A DNA stretch of 21,786 bases. Source: CAYMRB01 sp964392615 (GTDB lineage: Bacteria > Planctomycetota > UBA8108). Of this stretch, positions 1 to 7,748 are shown piece by piece. Position numbers and translations under genes: made by a program. The stretch is taken from positions 1 through 21,786 of the forward strand of contig CAYMRB010000129.1 in the NCBI GenBank assembly GCA_964392615.1, read 5' to 3'. Below the pieces are notes generated by a model. It ran no database searches and was not told the origin of the DNA. It saw only the letters and a list, made by a program, of their open reading frames with translations. The stretch's first letter is position 1. Each line of letters opens with the position of its first letter.

Positions 1-2379
1 GACGAGCCGGTCAGCGAGATCGACGCCGCCACCGGCGCGATACTGCAGACGTTCCACGGTACCGAGCATGCCGAGGAGCTGCTGTACTCCGACGGCGCGC
101 TGCTGGTCGTGGTAGGTGACGGTCGAGGAACCAAGTCCTATCGCGGCGCCACGCTGGAGAGTCGCCGTGGTTTCTCGGTGGAAGAACGAGCCCTCGACCT
201 GACGGGTAGCCGGTCGCTCGTCAGGGTGGACGCGAAGTCGGGCGCGTCCGTTTGGAAGACGCCAGCGAGCCCTGTCGTGCCGTTGACCGTCGCCATCGAT
301 GGTGCCAGGGCGTTCTTCCTGCGAGGCGGTGAGCTCGTCTCGGCCGACATGCGCAGCGGCGATGATCTGTGGACGCGGACGGTCGCGAACAAGCGCGTCC
401 GCTTCGGAACGACGTCGAGTCCCACGCTATTGGTACACGAGGATGTCGTTTACCTGGCGATCCAAGGCAAGCTGACGGCGCGAGACGCGGCAACGGGCGA
501 CGCATTGTGGTCAGCGCCCTGCGCGAAGACGGGCTACAGGGCTCCCGCTAGCATCACGATCGTGAACGACCTGATCTGGGACGTGGCCGTCGGAGGCGAG
601 CCTTACCGACCGGGCACTGACTGGAGCAAGATCCAGCGCGTCTATACCGGTTACGACCTCCGAACCGGAGCCGTCGTCAAGGAGATCCCCGTCTCCGCCG
701 CGCACGGATACGGGATCATGCATCACCGGTGTCACGTGCCGCGTGCCACGGGCTCGTCCATCATCACCAGCTTTCCCGGCATCGAGTTCTTCGATGTCGC
801 GACGGGGAAGTCGACGCACGACAGCTGGATTCGAGGCGCGTGCCTCTACGGTTTCATGCCCGCCAACGGCCTCATCTATGCGCCGCCTCATCCGTGTGCG
901 TGCTACACGCAGGGGAAGCTGACGGGATTCTGGGCGGTCGCGGGCAAGCGGACGCTCCCCGAGGCGAAGAGTGCGCCCGCGCGTTTGGAGAAGGGGCCGG
1001 CCTTCGAGGCCATGCAGACGTCGGACCCCGCCCGCTCGTCATCGCGTGACTGGTTCACGTACCGTGGCGACGCCGCGCGCAGCGGCACGACGACGGTCTC
1101 GGTTCCGGTGAGCTTGGAAGAGCGCTGGAGCGTTCCGGTCGGCCAGCAGCCGAGCCAGTGCGTGGTCGCCGCCGGGAGGCTCTTCATGGCGACGCGCGAC
1201 GATCACTCGGTCCGCGCGCTCGATGCCGACGACGGAACTCCGCTGTGGCGATTCGTGGCGGGCGGGCGTGTCGATTCCGTGCCGACGTACTACCAGGGAA
1301 CGGGGCTCTTCGGTTCGCGCGACGGATACGTCTACTGCCTCACGGCCGACAAGGGCGCTCTCGTGTGGCGGTTTCGCGCCGCCGAGATCGACAGACGCTG
1401 TGTCGTCTACGACCAGGTCGAGTCGGTCTGGCCCGTACATGGGAGCGTCCTCGTCGAGAACGGTACGCTCTGGTTCTGTGCCGGTCGGTCCTCGTTCCTC
1501 GACGGCGGTCTGCTGGTCTACCGGCTGGATCCGCGCACAGGCGAGGTGCTGTCGACGACCCGCATCGACTCGCTGGGCGAGCGGGACGTGCAGCCGCCGA
1601 TCACGTCGACCATGTACGCCCGGCTGGACATGGAGGGGGCGAAGAACGATATCCTCTCGTGCGACGGCAGCCACGTCTTCCTGCGACACTGGGCGCTCGA
1701 CCTGAAGGGCAACAGCGTCGAGCAGAAGTTCGATCACCTGTTTTCACCGACCGGCTTTCTGGATGCGTCCTGGTTCCGGCGCACGTACTGGATCTACGGT
1801 CGAACCTATGTCTCGGGTGCGCAGGGCTGGGCGCGAGCCGGGAACATCCGTCCCAGCGGGCGCATCCTGTCGATCGACGAGGAGCGGCTCTATGGCTTCG
1901 GCCGCGACCACTATCCGCCCTCGCCGGGGAATCGTCACCAGATGTACCTCGCGGGCGAGAAGGAGCGGCTCTTCGCGGCATCGAAGGATGGCGCCGGAAT
2001 CGTCGAGCCACCCCGGGACGCCGCGCAGAAGAGAAGGCGGGGCAAGAAGGAGAAGTCCGGAGCGGCAGCGAAGACAGGAGTCGTCTGGTCGACATCCGGA
2101 GATCTGCAGGTCCGGGCGATGGTGTTGGCCGGCGAGGGCGCAGGCAAGCGGCTGTTCGTTGCCGGCGCGAAAGGGGATTGGGTGATCTCCCAGGACGCCT
2201 ACGAGGGTGCGATGGGGAGCGTGCTGCGCGTCATCTCCGTCGACGACGGAAAGACCATCGCCGAGCACGACCTGTCCGGACTGCCGGTCTTCGACGGGAT
2301 GTCCGCCGCGCGCGGGCGCCTCTACGTCTCCCTCACGAGCGGCCGCGTCGTATGCCTCGGGGCTCGACGTGGAGAGTGA
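1..2379 (+). CDS. PQQ-like beta-propeller repeat protein (5' truncated)
   Basis: The reading frame is open from base 1 to TGA at 2377-2379 (792 residues), so the true start lies outside the window. A GTG at 109 is in frame, but the residues before it (DAATGAILQTFHG) already read as a propeller repeat, so I do not take it as the start. Repeats of the type 'D..tG..lW' recur: DAKSGASVWKT, DAATGDALWSA, DADDGTPLWRF, TADKGALVWRF, DPRTGEVLST. This is the signature of the PQQ/BamB-like beta-propeller superfamily. A second block opens near residue 354 with YRGDAARSGTT, a common opening of such propellers in Planctomycetes-type proteins. A Lys/Arg-rich linker (about residues 674-695) interrupts the last blades. 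Family members are usually exported; function ranges from quinoprotein enzymes to scaffolding, and no cofactor site can be assigned here. It converges on the fucosidase locus. Substrate unknown. Confidence 0.85.
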   Translation, partial: DEPVSEIDAATGAILQTFHGTEHAEELLYSDGALLVVVGDGRGTKSYRGATLESRRGFSVEERALDLTGSRSLVRVDAKSGASVWKTPASPVVPLTVAIDGARAFFLRGGELVSADMRSGDDLWTRTVANKRVRFGTTSSPTLLVHEDVVYLAIQGKLTARDAATGDALWSAPCAKTGYRAPASITIVNDLIWDVAVGGEPYRPGTDWSKIQRVYTGYDLRTGAVVKEIPVSAAHGYGIMHHRCHVPRATGSSIITSFPGIEFFDVATGKSTHDSWIRGACLYGFMPANGLIYAPPHPCACYTQGKLTGFWAVAGKRTLPEAKSAPARLEKGPAFEAMQTSDPARSSSRDWFTYRGDAARSGTTTVSVPVSLEERWSVPVGQQPSQCVVAAGRLFMATRDDHSVRALDADDGTPLWRFVAGGRVDSVPTYYQGTGLFGSRDGYVYCLTADKGALVWRFRAAEIDRRCVVYDQVESVWPVHGSVLVENGTLWFCAGRSSFLDGGLLVYRLDPRTGEVLSTTRIDSLGERDVQPPITSTMYARLDMEGAKNDILSCDGSHVFLRHWALDLKGNSVEQKFDHLFSPTGFLDASWFRRTYWIYGRTYVSGAQGWARAGNIRPSGRILSIDEERLYGFGRDHYPPSPGNRHQMYLAGEKERLFAASKDGAGIVEPPRDAAQKRRRGKKEKSGAAAKTGVVWSTSGDLQVRAMVLAGEGAGKRLFVAGAKGDWVISQDAYEGAMGSVLRVISVDDGKTIAEHDLSGLPVFDGMSAARGRLYVSLTSGRVVCLGARRGE

Positions 2380-2413
2380 GACGGAGCCTTGTCGACAGAT
2401 GCCTCGAGGATTC

Positions 2414-2443
2414 GGTGAGCTGGCCGAGCTCGCACCAGCTCCC
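2414..2443. other. Inverted repeat between convergent genes
   Basis: A 7-bp perfect stem (GAGCTGG at 2417-2423 with CCAGCTC at 2435-2441) lies in the 63-bp gap between the convergent propeller and fucosidase genes. There is no T-run on either side, so it is at most a weak or factor-assisted terminator. Confidence 0.25.
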
Positions 2444-3078
2444 TACTCGGCCAGCAATTGCACTTCCCAGATCGTCGGCACGTGGCTCGCCTCCAGGATG
2501 TTCAGGCGCACATGCTGCGCCGTGACCGGAGCGAACGTCGCCGAGAAGCTCCCGCCGACGGTCGTGCCCGTGTGGATCGTGCGCCACTGGCCGTCCTGCC
2601 GGATCTGGATCTCGAACTTCCGGATGCGATCGTAAGCTTCGCTGATCCGCACCCGGCTGAACGTCTCGGGCTCGGTGAGCTCGATCGCCAGCCAGCCGTC
2701 CTTGCTGTCGGGCGCGCCGCCCCAGCGGGTCGACGGGTCGTCGTCGAAGGCCAGCTCGGGCCCGAGGCGCGGTTCGGGCCACACTCCCGAGGCCGTCGCA
2801 CGCCCGCCATCCACGAGCGAAGGCGGGCCGGTACGCATCGGTTCGATGTCGGCCACAGAGCGCTCGAACTGGAGCTTCACGATGGTGTCGAGCGGGTCGC
2901 GCTGATCGACGGGCACGGTGACGCGAATGCCTTCGTCGTCCTGCGTCACGATGGCCTTCCCGCCGGTCAGCACGCTGTGGCCCGTGAGCTTCCGCCCGAT
3001 GGCGGGCAGCACGACCTCCTCGGCAGGCCAGCGCAACACGTGCAGGTAGATCGCGTTGTCCTTGTGCGTCGAGCCTCC
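2443..3078 (-). pseudogene. C-terminal part of the GH29 fucosidase (beta-sandwich + F5/8 type C domain), separated by a TAG
   Basis: This is the in-frame continuation of the fucosidase after the TAG, with no frameshift and no further stop until the terminal TAG at 2443-2445. It begins GGSTHKDNAIYLHVLRWP, the expected start of the GH29 C-terminal beta-sandwich. It then enters a discoidin-like (F5/8 type C, CBM32-like) carbohydrate-binding domain: AFDDDPSTRWG, GWLAIELTEPETFSRVRI, VRLNILEA, PTIWEVQLL. The only alternative starts (for example GTG at 3039) lie inside the beta-sandwich strand and have no Shine-Dalgarno sequence, so independent translation is unlikely. Conservation of frame over 210 codons argues for a very recent nonsense mutation, a base-calling error, or stop-codon readthrough rather than an old pseudogene. 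Confidence 0.75.
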
Positions 3079-4272
3079 CTACCAGCGACCGGACGGCAGC
3101 TCGAAGTGGCTGTAGTAGCCGCCGTGCCCGCGCGTCTTCTCGTCGGGTGCGATGAACGGGCCGCCGCGTGTGCCGTAGATCGACTCGCCGTACTTCTCGA
3201 GCCACCTGCCGATCTCCCGGAACCGCTCGACCTGGCGCGGCTCGATCCGGCCGTCGGGCATCGGTCCGGTGTTGAGCGCGAAGTTCCCATCGCCGGCGGC
3301 GCACGAGACCAGCATGTGGATGCACTCGTCGAAGGACCGGAAGAACGGATCGACCTCCCTCGGCTCCCACGACCACTGGCCGTTGAGCGTGGCGTTGGTT
3401 TCCCACGCCCGGTCGTTCATGAAGAAGCCAACCTTGTTCTCCGGCGTGTAGAAGTCGGCATCCAGCCCGCAGCGGTCATTGATGATGAGGTGGGGCTGAA
3501 TGGAGCGCGCCATCTTGAAGAGGTTCTCCGCGCCCCAGAGCTTCGCGGCGTCGGCGTTGTTTCCGCGGCTCCGCAGATTGTCGAACCACAGTCCGTCGAC
3601 GTGGCCGTAGTTCGTGAGCAGCTCGCGAATCTGTCCGTGCAGGTACTCGATGTACCGATCGTGGCGCTCGCCGAGATAGTCGGCGTGGTGCCAGTCGGGT
3701 TGCGAGTAGTAGATTATCAGCTTCAGGTCGTGCTCATGGCACGCATCGGCGACGTGCTTCATCACGTCGACCTGCCAGGCCGACTTCGTCCCGGTGCTCC
3801 TGTAGTCGGTCAGCTTCGTGTCGTAGAGGCAGAAGCCGTCGTGGTGCTTGACCAGGAAGATCAGGTACTTCATGCCGCCTTCCTTGGCGACCCGGACCCA
3901 ATGTTCGGCGTCGAACGCGTCCGGCTTCCACTTCTTGTAGAGATCGTCGTAGACCGCCGCCGGCGTCGGCCCCCTGCCGCCGCGCACACCCGGTCTCCGT
4001 CCCCACGCGGGCGCCCCTCGTGACCAGCCGATCTCCTTGCCCGTCAAGCTCACCGGGCCCCAGCACAGGAACATGCCGTAGCGCATGTCCTTCCAGGCCT
4101 CGACGATCTCGGGCTTCGCGCTGAGGAAATCGGTCGGCGGCCGGGTGGATTCCGTCGGAGCGTCGGCCGCCGGAGCATCGGCTGCCGACTGGGCGCTCAC
4201 AGCGCTGCCCAGCGCTGTGCAGAGGATGACGACCGACGATGCGAACAGCCCTTGGCGGACAGGCGTGGTCAT
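3079..4272 (-). CDS. Alpha-L-fucosidase, GH29: catalytic part ending at an in-frame TAG
   Basis: Secreted GH29 glycoside hydrolase, expected to release alpha-L-fucose from fucosylated glycans or polysaccharides. The start is ATG at 4272, preceded by AGGAG about 8 nt upstream, and gives a signal peptide (MTTPVRQGLFASSVVILC..., Ala-rich h-region, likely cleaved near SAVSAQ). The TIM barrel follows: RYGMFLCWGP, YLIFLVKHHDGFCLYD (substrate-pocket HHDGF), LIIYYSQPDWHH, and DGLWFDNLRS, whose Asp231 sits where GH29 has its nucleophile. The frame stops at TAG (3079-3081) after ELPSGRW, exactly where homologues continue with a GGSTHKGN..YLH-type strand. The same frame does continue downstream with that strand (see next entry). 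As written, this ORF yields a 397-residue enzyme lacking the C-terminal beta-sandwich. The barrel motifs appear intact, so a truncated but folded product is possible. Confidence 0.85.
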   Translation of the reverse strand: MTTPVRQGLFASSVVILCTALGSAVSAQSAADAPAADAPTESTRPPTDFLSAKPEIVEAWKDMRYGMFLCWGPVSLTGKEIGWSRGAPAWGRRPGVRGGRGPTPAAVYDDLYKKWKPDAFDAEHWVRVAKEGGMKYLIFLVKHHDGFCLYDTKLTDYRSTGTKSAWQVDVMKHVADACHEHDLKLIIYYSQPDWHHADYLGERHDRYIEYLHGQIRELLTNYGHVDGLWFDNLRSRGNNADAAKLWGAENLFKMARSIQPHLIINDRCGLDADFYTPENKVGFFMNDRAWETNATLNGQWSWEPREVDPFFRSFDECIHMLVSCAAGDGNFALNTGPMPDGRIEPRQVERFREIGRWLEKYGESIYGTRGGPFIAPDEKTRGHGGYYSHFELPSGRW

Positions 4273-4336
4273 GGCTGGACTCCTCGAAAGACCGCGTGGA
4301 CCGTGATCGTATCGCCGCTCCCGCTTCGACTGCTCG

Positions 4337-4378
4337 TGAAAAAAGGCAACCCCGCGCCGCAGCGCAGGGTTGCCTTGT
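4337..4378 (-). terminator. Strong intrinsic terminator
   Basis: A 10-bp perfect stem (AAGGCAACCC at 4343-4352 with GGGTTGCCTT at 4367-4376) is extended inside by GCGC/GCGC around a CGCA tetraloop. Read on the minus strand, it is followed by TTTTTT (complement of A4339-4344). It lies about 70 nt after the stop of the dockerin protein at 4449. Read on the plus strand, the tail is the weaker TTGTTT. It insulates the upstream minus-strand gene from the fucosidase. Confidence 0.9.
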
Positions 4379-4448
4379 TTCATCCGATCGCGTGAAGATC
4401 GTTCTTCGCGGCCTCGCGGTCGTCGCCGCCAGGCCGCGAAGCGCGACG

Positions 4449-6779
4449 TCACGGCACGCAGATCGACGACTCGCAGTCGAGGTCGGACGGCGTCGTGTCG
4501 AAGCCGCAGTCCCCGAACGGCGCCGGCAGAGCGTTGCCGCCGCGGAAGAGGAAGTTGAAGATCACGACCGCGTCGGAGATCGCGAGCATGCCGCTGTCGT
4601 CGGCGTCGGCCGCCTCCGCGCAGGCCGGCGTCTCGGCCACGCCGAGGAAGAGGACGGTCAGCACGTAGCTGGCGTCCGAGATGTTCAGGTCGCCGTCGTT
4701 ATTCGCGTCGCCGCGACGGAACGGCAGCCCTTCGAACGTGGCAGCGTTGAGGCTCAGCTTCACGATGCGGCCGGTGTCGGCGCCGACGACGTACTCGCTG
4801 ACGTCGCTGCCGCCCTCGCCGCGAATCGCGGTGGCGATGCCGACGGGCTCGACGGACTCGGTCTCACCGAGGAGGTACAGGCGGTGGACCGTCTCGGCCG
4901 TCAGGTCGGCGCGCGCGTAGGTATTGCGGATCAGGCGATCCGCGACGTCGTCCTCGCCATAGGTGAAGTCGATGACGACGTTGTCGGCGTCCGACGAGTA
5001 GACCTCGATGCCGCCGCCGAGCACCATCGCGCCGGCGGGGTCGGCGATCAACGTATCGGCGTCGAAGGCGCCCTCCATGTCGACCGCATGCAGCAAGGTG
5101 TTGTACGTGTCGACGAGCCAGAACTTCCGGGCGACCGAGTCCCAGCTGAGGTCGCCGTAGACCGGGTTGCGCAGAAGGTCCGGGGACGAGCGCACGGCGT
5201 GCCGCGGGCCGATGTTCGCGCCGTCGGCGTCACTCGCCTGGATGTAGTGCACGCCGCCGATCTGGCCGAGCCAGTACATGCGGGCGTCTTCGGGGATGTA
5301 CTCGACGCCGGAAGTCGTGCCGAAGTTCGCGAACGGCCCGATGATCGTGCCGTCCACCGCGCCGTCGTCGAGGCGGTAGCGCTGCGCGACGCCCGTGTCG
5401 CGATCGACGACGACGAGGTGGTCGCCCGTCGTGGTCACGCCGGTCGGCGCTCCGTCGAAGCTCATCGCATCGACGCGACGGCCTTGGCCGATCGTCGCCA
5501 GGGCCGTGCGGACCGGCGCGGCGCTGCTGCCGGGGCCCATCGCCGTGATCGTGTACTCGTACGTGCCATCCGGAGGCAGCGGGAGGCTCGAGTCGGTGAC
5601 CGTCTGCGGATCGGACGACGGGTCCGTCGCGAGATCGATGCCATCGATCCGCGCGACCTCGACGTCCTGCTGTGCAGCGTCCGGATCCGTCAGGCTGCTG
5701 CGCGTGATCACGAGCGACGTGTAGCCGCGCGTGCTCGTCCAAGAGAGCTCGACCGCGACGCTGTCCGGCGTCGCGGTGAAGTCGGCGACGTTCGCGTACT
5801 CCGGCTCGTCGACGGAAACCTCGAAGATGAACGGCGCGTGGCCGATCGGGTCGAAGACCGTGACGTACTCGCTCGAGTTGCCGGCGCTGCAGGAATCCGA
5901 CGCGTGGCCGAGGCCCATGGGATACGCACCGGGCGTGTCCCCCTCATCGACGAGCTCCGGAATCAGGCTGTACGCGAGTCCTGCGTCGCTGCCGATCGCG
6001 AGGCCGGCCGCGTCGGGATCCGTCGGCACGTTGACGCGCACGACGCCCGTCGGACGACCTTCCCACGCCGAGCCGACGAGGAGGTCGAGGTACTCACCGG
6101 CATCGGTGCCGACGAACGCGAGCGAGTTACCGAACGCGCCATCCGCGCCGCCGAGGGGGCTGACGAAGTAGACCGGCATGCCGTCGCCGTCGGTCGACAG
6201 GCTGCCGTCCGCGTTGATCTCGAAGTAGATGTCGTTGACGATGTCGACGGTCCAGAACGTGTCGCGACCGCGGTGCCACGTCAGGCCGCCGAGCTGGCCG
6301 GCCAGCGTCGCATCGCCGAGGACCGCTTCGGCCAGACCGGCCACGTCGACGGTACCGAGGAGCTCGACGCCGCTGAACTCGGTCGCGCCGGCGTCAGGGA
6401 CGGCGGAGCGGAGCAGGTGGCCGTCGATCAGCCAGTAGAGCTGCCCCTGCGTCTCGTGGTACGCGAGGCCGGTCGTCGGCGCGCTGCCCATCGGCGAGAC
6501 GAGCGTCTGCGCGGCGCCGGCGGCCAGAGACTGGGCCGAGAAGCGGAACGTGAAACCCGAGAAGAGGTCCGGGACGTACAGGCTCGTCGGGGCGGCGTCC
6601 GAGGCGACGACGGCAACACTGCCGGGGAAGTCGCCGAGGTACGTGCCGGTCTGAGCACCGACGCACGAGCCGAAGTCCTCGGTCCGGGTACATGTGCAAG
6701 TGGGCTGTGCACGCAAAACACTGCCGGCGCTGAGTGCGAGCAGCAACGTGGCTGCACAAAGAAGGCTTCGCTTCGTCAT
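4449..6779 (-). CDS. Large secreted beta-propeller / FN3 / dockerin-like protein
   Basis: A 776-residue exported protein of unknown function. The ATG at 6779 gives a classical signal peptide (MTKRSLLCAATLLLALSAGSVLRAQ); an in-frame GTG at 6818 would only add 13 residues ahead of it. The N-terminal half and the region after about residue 440 carry recurring segments (GLAYHETQGQLYWLIDG, LGGLTWHRGRDTFWTVD, GVEYIPEDARMYWLG, YGDLSWDSVARKFWLVD) typical of beta-propeller blades. Between them, about residues 332-430, is a fibronectin type III-like module (VELSWTSTRGYTSLVITR ... YEYTITA). From about residue 688 come two EF-hand-like dockerin repeats (GDANNDGDLNISDAS and DADDSGMLAISDAV) and a Cys-containing tail. 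A cell-surface or extracellular location is inferred. It has its own promoter at 6961-6989 and a terminator downstream, so it is probably monocistronic. Confidence 0.88.
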   Translation of the reverse strand: MTKRSLLCAATLLLALSAGSVLRAQPTCTCTRTEDFGSCVGAQTGTYLGDFPGSVAVVASDAAPTSLYVPDLFSGFTFRFSAQSLAAGAAQTLVSPMGSAPTTGLAYHETQGQLYWLIDGHLLRSAVPDAGATEFSGVELLGTVDVAGLAEAVLGDATLAGQLGGLTWHRGRDTFWTVDIVNDIYFEINADGSLSTDGDGMPVYFVSPLGGADGAFGNSLAFVGTDAGEYLDLLVGSAWEGRPTGVVRVNVPTDPDAAGLAIGSDAGLAYSLIPELVDEGDTPGAYPMGLGHASDSCSAGNSSEYVTVFDPIGHAPFIFEVSVDEPEYANVADFTATPDSVAVELSWTSTRGYTSLVITRSSLTDPDAAQQDVEVARIDGIDLATDPSSDPQTVTDSSLPLPPDGTYEYTITAMGPGSSAAPVRTALATIGQGRRVDAMSFDGAPTGVTTTGDHLVVVDRDTGVAQRYRLDDGAVDGTIIGPFANFGTTSGVEYIPEDARMYWLGQIGGVHYIQASDADGANIGPRHAVRSSPDLLRNPVYGDLSWDSVARKFWLVDTYNTLLHAVDMEGAFDADTLIADPAGAMVLGGGIEVYSSDADNVVIDFTYGEDDVADRLIRNTYARADLTAETVHRLYLLGETESVEPVGIATAIRGEGGSDVSEYVVGADTGRIVKLSLNAATFEGLPFRRGDANNDGDLNISDASYVLTVLFLGVAETPACAEAADADDSGMLAISDAVVIFNFLFRGGNALPAPFGDCGFDTTPSDLDCESSICVP

Positions 6780-6960
6780 CTTACGAGTACGTACCTCGGT
6801 GGGTCCTCTGGGGAACACCCGGACGTGCGCGTCCCGCGAATCCGAGATGCCCTGTCAAGTTGTACGGTAGTTGGAGAGACCGATACGAACCCGTCGCGGC
6901 GAGCCCATTCCGAGCCACAGCCGACGGGAGACCCCGCTCGGTTCAGGAAGACGAAGTTCG

Positions 6961-6989
6961 AGTATACGTACGCCGCGGTACCAAGTCAA
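6961..6989 (-). promoter_or_regulatory. Sigma70-type promoter for the 4449-6779 gene
   Basis: On the minus strand TTGACT (complement of 6984-6989) is followed after exactly 17 nt by TATACT (complement of 6961-6966), close to the housekeeping consensus. The predicted start near 6954 leaves an untranslated leader of about 175 nt before the ATG at 6779. It lies just past the stop of the HTH gene, so the surface protein need not depend on read-through. Confidence 0.6.
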
Positions 6990-7034
6990 TTTGGCCCGTG
7001 AGGGCGTTTGACCGACCGAAAGGCGACGAGGAGG

Positions 7035-7373
7035 CTAACCCTGGGCGAACTTGACGTAGTCGCGCAGCTTCTTGCTGACCGCGTTGCGCGCGCGCTGCAG
7101 CGAATCGGCGACGGCTTGCTGGGAGATTCCGAGGCGCTTGGCGATCTCGGCCTGCGGCAGCGTCTCCCGGTAGTAGAGCTGGACGACGTTCTGCTGCCGC
7201 TGGGTGAGGACGTGGATGTTGTCCAGCAGCGCGTGGGTCATCAGGCGGCCCTGATAGATGCGCAGCAGGTCCTCGTGGTCGACGCGGCCCGCCTCCATCG
7301 ACGGGAGGAGCGGTTCGACCCAGGAGCAGACGTTCGTGCAAGTCCGCCGCAGCGGACACGGTGTGCAGATCAT
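7035..7373 (-). CDS. Small Cys-cluster + sigma region 4-like HTH protein
   Basis: A 112-residue putative DNA-binding regulator. The C-terminal half (about residues 55-103) reads as sigma70 region 4 / LuxR-like HTH: LTQRQQNVVQLYYRETLPQA, EIAKRLGISQQAVADSLQRA, then RNAVSKKL. There is no region 2, so it is not a complete sigma factor. The N-terminus holds four cysteines, C3-x2-C6-x5-C12-x3-C16 (CTPCPLRRTC then TNVC), suited to bind zinc or an Fe-S cluster. The ATG at 7373 is the only ATG/GTG/TTG start after the upstream in-frame stop. The untranslated codons just upstream (LEAERERLEKIS) look protein-like, so a non-canonical earlier start cannot be excluded, and the Shine-Dalgarno is weak. It is divergent from the cupredoxin gene and upstream of the surface protein on the same strand. 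Target genes are unknown. Confidence 0.75.
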   Translation of the reverse strand: MICTPCPLRRTCTNVCSWVEPLLPSMEAGRVDHEDLLRIYQGRLMTHALLDNIHVLTQRQQNVVQLYYRETLPQAEIAKRLGISQQAVADSLQRARNAVSKKLRDYVKFAQG

Positions 7374-7443
7374 GCCGATTGCCGATATCTTTTCGAGCCG
7401 CTCGCGCTCGGCCTCGAGCCGGACACCAGCGGCCGGATGAGGC

Positions 7444-7670
7444 TATCATACGTACACGACGCGGTCAAAGATGGGCATGGGCTGGCCGCTCCCGACGCAG
7501 CCTTCGACGTCGGCTCCCGGCAGCCCATGCCCGCGGAGCTGGAGCCGACCGCTCGCGACGGCTGGATCCCGCGTCACCGTGCAGGCTCGCGGCGGCTCAG
7601 CTCCGCATGGGTCTTGCCGAGCAGAGAGCGGTGCGCCTCAGGCTGCGGCGAGCCCCGAGAGGCGAGAGCC
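7444..7670 (+). promoter_or_regulatory. Divergent spacer with nested inverted repeats; possible structured 5' leader
   Basis: The 375-bp gap between the divergent HTH gene and the cupredoxin gene shows no convincing ORF. It holds three consecutive stem-forming blocks. (1) GGGCATGGGCTG (7473-7484) pairs perfectly with CAGCCCATGCCC (7521-7532), enclosing CCGACG/CGTCGG (7490-7495 with 7506-7511 region). (2) GCGGAGCT plus AGCCG (7533-7547) pair with CGGCT plus AGCTCCGC (7593-7606). (3) CGCCTC pairs with GAGGCG around 7639-7666. A -10-like TATCAT at 7444-7449 precedes them, with no good -35. Transcribed rightwards they would form a structured leader of about 290 nt. Palindromic operators are the alternative. 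Confidence 0.35.
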
Positions 7671-7748
7671 GTGCCGATATCAGTTGCGCGTCCCCGCGTC
7701 GCTCGTACCCTGGAAGATCCGCAAGTGAGCCGATCGAGGAACCAGGCC

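Noticed and set aside
4239..7001. 920-codon plus-strand frame opposite the large dockerin protein
   Set aside because: It is the mirror frame of 4449-6779, which has a signal peptide, promoter, terminator and recognisable domains. The plus product is Arg/Val/Asp repetitive nonsense.
7471..7728. Small plus-strand ORF in the divergent spacer
   Set aside because: It coincides with the inverted repeats, has no ribosome site and no protein-like composition.
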